A stretch of 64,000 nt of DNA from NCBI RefSeq assembly GCF_009765965.1, contig NZ_LMUL01000014.1, positions 2,209,884 through 2,273,883 of the forward strand, in the 5' to 3' direction. The stretch comes from Caulobacter sp. S45. Lineage in GTDB: Bacteria > Pseudomonadota > Alphaproteobacteria > Caulobacterales > Caulobacteraceae. Under the pieces are notes generated by a model that saw nothing but the letters and a program-made list of their open reading frames with translations, was not told the DNA's origin and ran no database searches. Shown in pieces: positions 62,995 through 64,000 of this stretch (positions within the stretch are counted from its first letter, which is position 1; every line of letters begins with the position of its first letter). A program made the position numbers and the translations under genes.

Positions 62995-63192
62995 TCAGTG
63001 CTGCAGGCCCTGGGGTTCCTCGTTGAAGGCCAGGACGTCCTCGCTGAGCCAATGACCTTCTTCGTCGGCGATGCGCACGTTCCACATGCCGTCCTGTCGA
63101 AGTTCTCGCGCCTTTTTGAGCGCGCTTGGCGCGTTCTCGCGTTCGAGGGCGATCGCCCCCAGGAGGTTTTGCGCGAAGATGTTGTAGACCAT
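62995..63192 (-). CDS. Small hypothetical protein
   Basis: A 65-residue protein, MVYNIFAQNLLGAIALEREN, then KKARELRQDGMWNVRIADEEGHWLSEDVLAFNEE. GAAGGAG lies just before the ATG at 63192, which makes this start convincing. The C-terminal half reads as a small beta-hairpin domain common in short alphaproteobacterial proteins of unknown role. It lies 79 bases downstream of the porin gene on the same strand and converges on mnmC. Confidence 0.7.
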   Translation of the reverse strand: MVYNIFAQNLLGAIALERENAPSALKKARELRQDGMWNVRIADEEGHWLSEDVLAFNEEPQGLQH

Positions 63193-63271
63193 CGCCAGCT
63201 CCTTCGTCTCTGAACGGACAAACGGACGCCTCGAAATGCGCGACGTCAAGCGCTCTGCTGGCCGATGGCGA

Positions 63272-64000
63272 TCACATCGCCGCGTGTATACGAAACGCGA
63301 GCACGGATGCTGGTCCACGGTCGGCGTTGTAGGCGGGGTGTTCGAGGAACTGGTAGTCCACCGTCAGATGCAGGGCCTTGAACGCCGCCCAGTCGTAGTA
63401 GGTCTCCAAGATCTCCTCCGGCCCGGAATGGATGAGGCGCCCATCGCCGATCAGGATGCCGAGGCCGCCGGCGGCCAGGTAGTCCTTGAAGTCCTTGGAG
63501 ATGTCGTTGGCCACCCCGGCCAGCCCGATCACGTCGTCGGGCCGCCCCCAGCGCTGGCCGCTCAGGGCCGCGCCCAGGCTGACGGTGCGGTTGACGTCGG
63601 TGAACTCGTAGGACTGCTGGTGGCCATCGTTGACGCCGGCGCGGGCGAAGACGCCGAGGTCGCCGCTGACCTGTTGCTCCAGATTGAGGCTGAGCCCCGC
63701 ATGGCTGCGGTAACGGCGCACGTCCAGCACGTTGGGGATAGTCCCGTCGGCGGCGGCGAGGCGCAGGGCGTCGGCGTAATCGCCCATGCGCGCGCGGCTG
63801 TCGAAGCCGGTGAGCTTCAGCTTGCCCGGCTGGCCGTCCAGGCTGTAGCGGCGCTCGCCCTCGATCACGGTCTGGAACTGGTCGAAGGTCGGGTCGGGGA
63901 TTTCCCCGTTAGGATCGCGCGACATGTCGAACAGGCCGAGCCTGAGCGCCCACGGCCCCTGATACCATTCGCCCGTGGCGCCGTAGGTGTAGCCCCAGGA
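63272..64000 (-). CDS. Carbohydrate porin, OprB-like (5' part beyond window)
   Basis: The last 242 residues of an outer-membrane beta-barrel protein. The coding frame is open from 64000 downward and reads WGYTYGATGEWYQGPWALRLGLFD near the edge. The core pattern ALSGQRWGRPDDVIGLAGVANDISKD is followed by GILIGDGRLIHSGPEEILETYYDWAAFKALHLTVDYQFLEHPAYNADRGPASVLAFRIHAAM, the C-terminal OprB signature. OprB proteins admit sugars across the outer membrane. The N-terminus, including any signal peptide, is missing because the gene continues past the window. Confidence 0.85.
   Translation of the reverse strand, partial: SWGYTYGATGEWYQGPWALRLGLFDMSRDPNGEIPDPTFDQFQTVIEGERRYSLDGQPGKLKLTGFDSRARMGDYADALRLAAADGTIPNVLDVRRYRSHAGLSLNLEQQVSGDLGVFARAGVNDGHQQSYEFTDVNRTVSLGAALSGQRWGRPDDVIGLAGVANDISKDFKDYLAAGGLGILIGDGRLIHSGPEEILETYYDWAAFKALHLTVDYQFLEHPAYNADRGPASVLAFRIHAAM

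Overview
This 64 kb window of high-GC DNA looks like chromosome from an alphaproteobacterium of the Caulobacteraceae (Caulobacter/Phenylobacterium-like). The evidence is a SciP cell-cycle regulator directly after hook genes, pseudaminic acid genes beside fliK-flgD-flgE, TonB-dependent outer-membrane receptors, fabA-fabB, and frequent GTG/TTG starts. No 16S rRNA is present, so the genus is inference. I see no rRNA, tRNA, prophage, insertion sequence or CRISPR array. Most genes are housekeeping or metabolic, with several accessory islands.

Layout. 0-3 kb: MmcQ/YjbR fragment, VOC protein, enoyl-ACP reductase FabI, AmpG-like permease. 3-11.4 kb: two small hypotheticals, a large FkbH-type HAD protein, divergent 2OG-Fe(II) oxygenase and methyltransferase genes, an AsmA protein and a GH16 glucanase. 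11.4-13.4 kb: a ModE regulator and a TonB-C-like secreted protein. 13.5-20.6 kb: a catabolic island, with acyl-CoA ligase, enoyl-CoA hydratase and family III CoA-transferase leftward, and a DszA/NtaA-type flavin monooxygenase, an FMN reductase and a LysR regulator rightward. Paired ATGCA-N7-TGCAT dyads lie between the two arms. 20.6-25 kb: a 33-bp perfect inverted repeat, a DUF885 protein and a siderophore-type receptor. 25-31.5 kb: pseH/pseI, then fliK-flgD-flgE and sciP, with a good sigma-54 promoter match in front of fliK.

31.6-40.7 kb: oligoendopeptidase F, trmD-rplS with a strong terminator, a 2-hydroxyacid dehydrogenase, an SH3 lipoprotein, fabA-fabB, purU and an aspartyl protease. 40.9-50.3 kb: two convergent membrane glycosyltransferases, uvrC, and a polysaccharide group (manC, GT4 glycosyltransferase, small membrane protein, Wzt-like ATPase, Wzm-like permease). 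50.5-53.7 kb: a GntR/FCD regulator divergent from a second TonB-dependent receptor. 53.7-59.7 kb: a formate dehydrogenase locus. 59.8-64 kb: motA, a Thr/Asn-rich lipoprotein, mnmC, a small protein and an OprB-like porin running off the end.

The strongest special feature is the formate dehydrogenase. Its catalytic-subunit gene (54079-57276, minus strand) is interrupted in frame by a TGA at 56685-56683. The codon sits exactly where E. coli FdnG carries selenocysteine, and a SECIS-like hairpin follows it. It should be read as one selenoprotein gene, not as two ORFs or a pseudogene. It also lacks a visible Tat signal, and it is divergent from the genes for its iron-sulfur and NrfD-type membrane subunits, which suggests a cytoplasm-facing, membrane-anchored enzyme. 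Two small uncharacterised genes are tied to this locus, and a molybdate-type ModE regulator lies elsewhere in the window.
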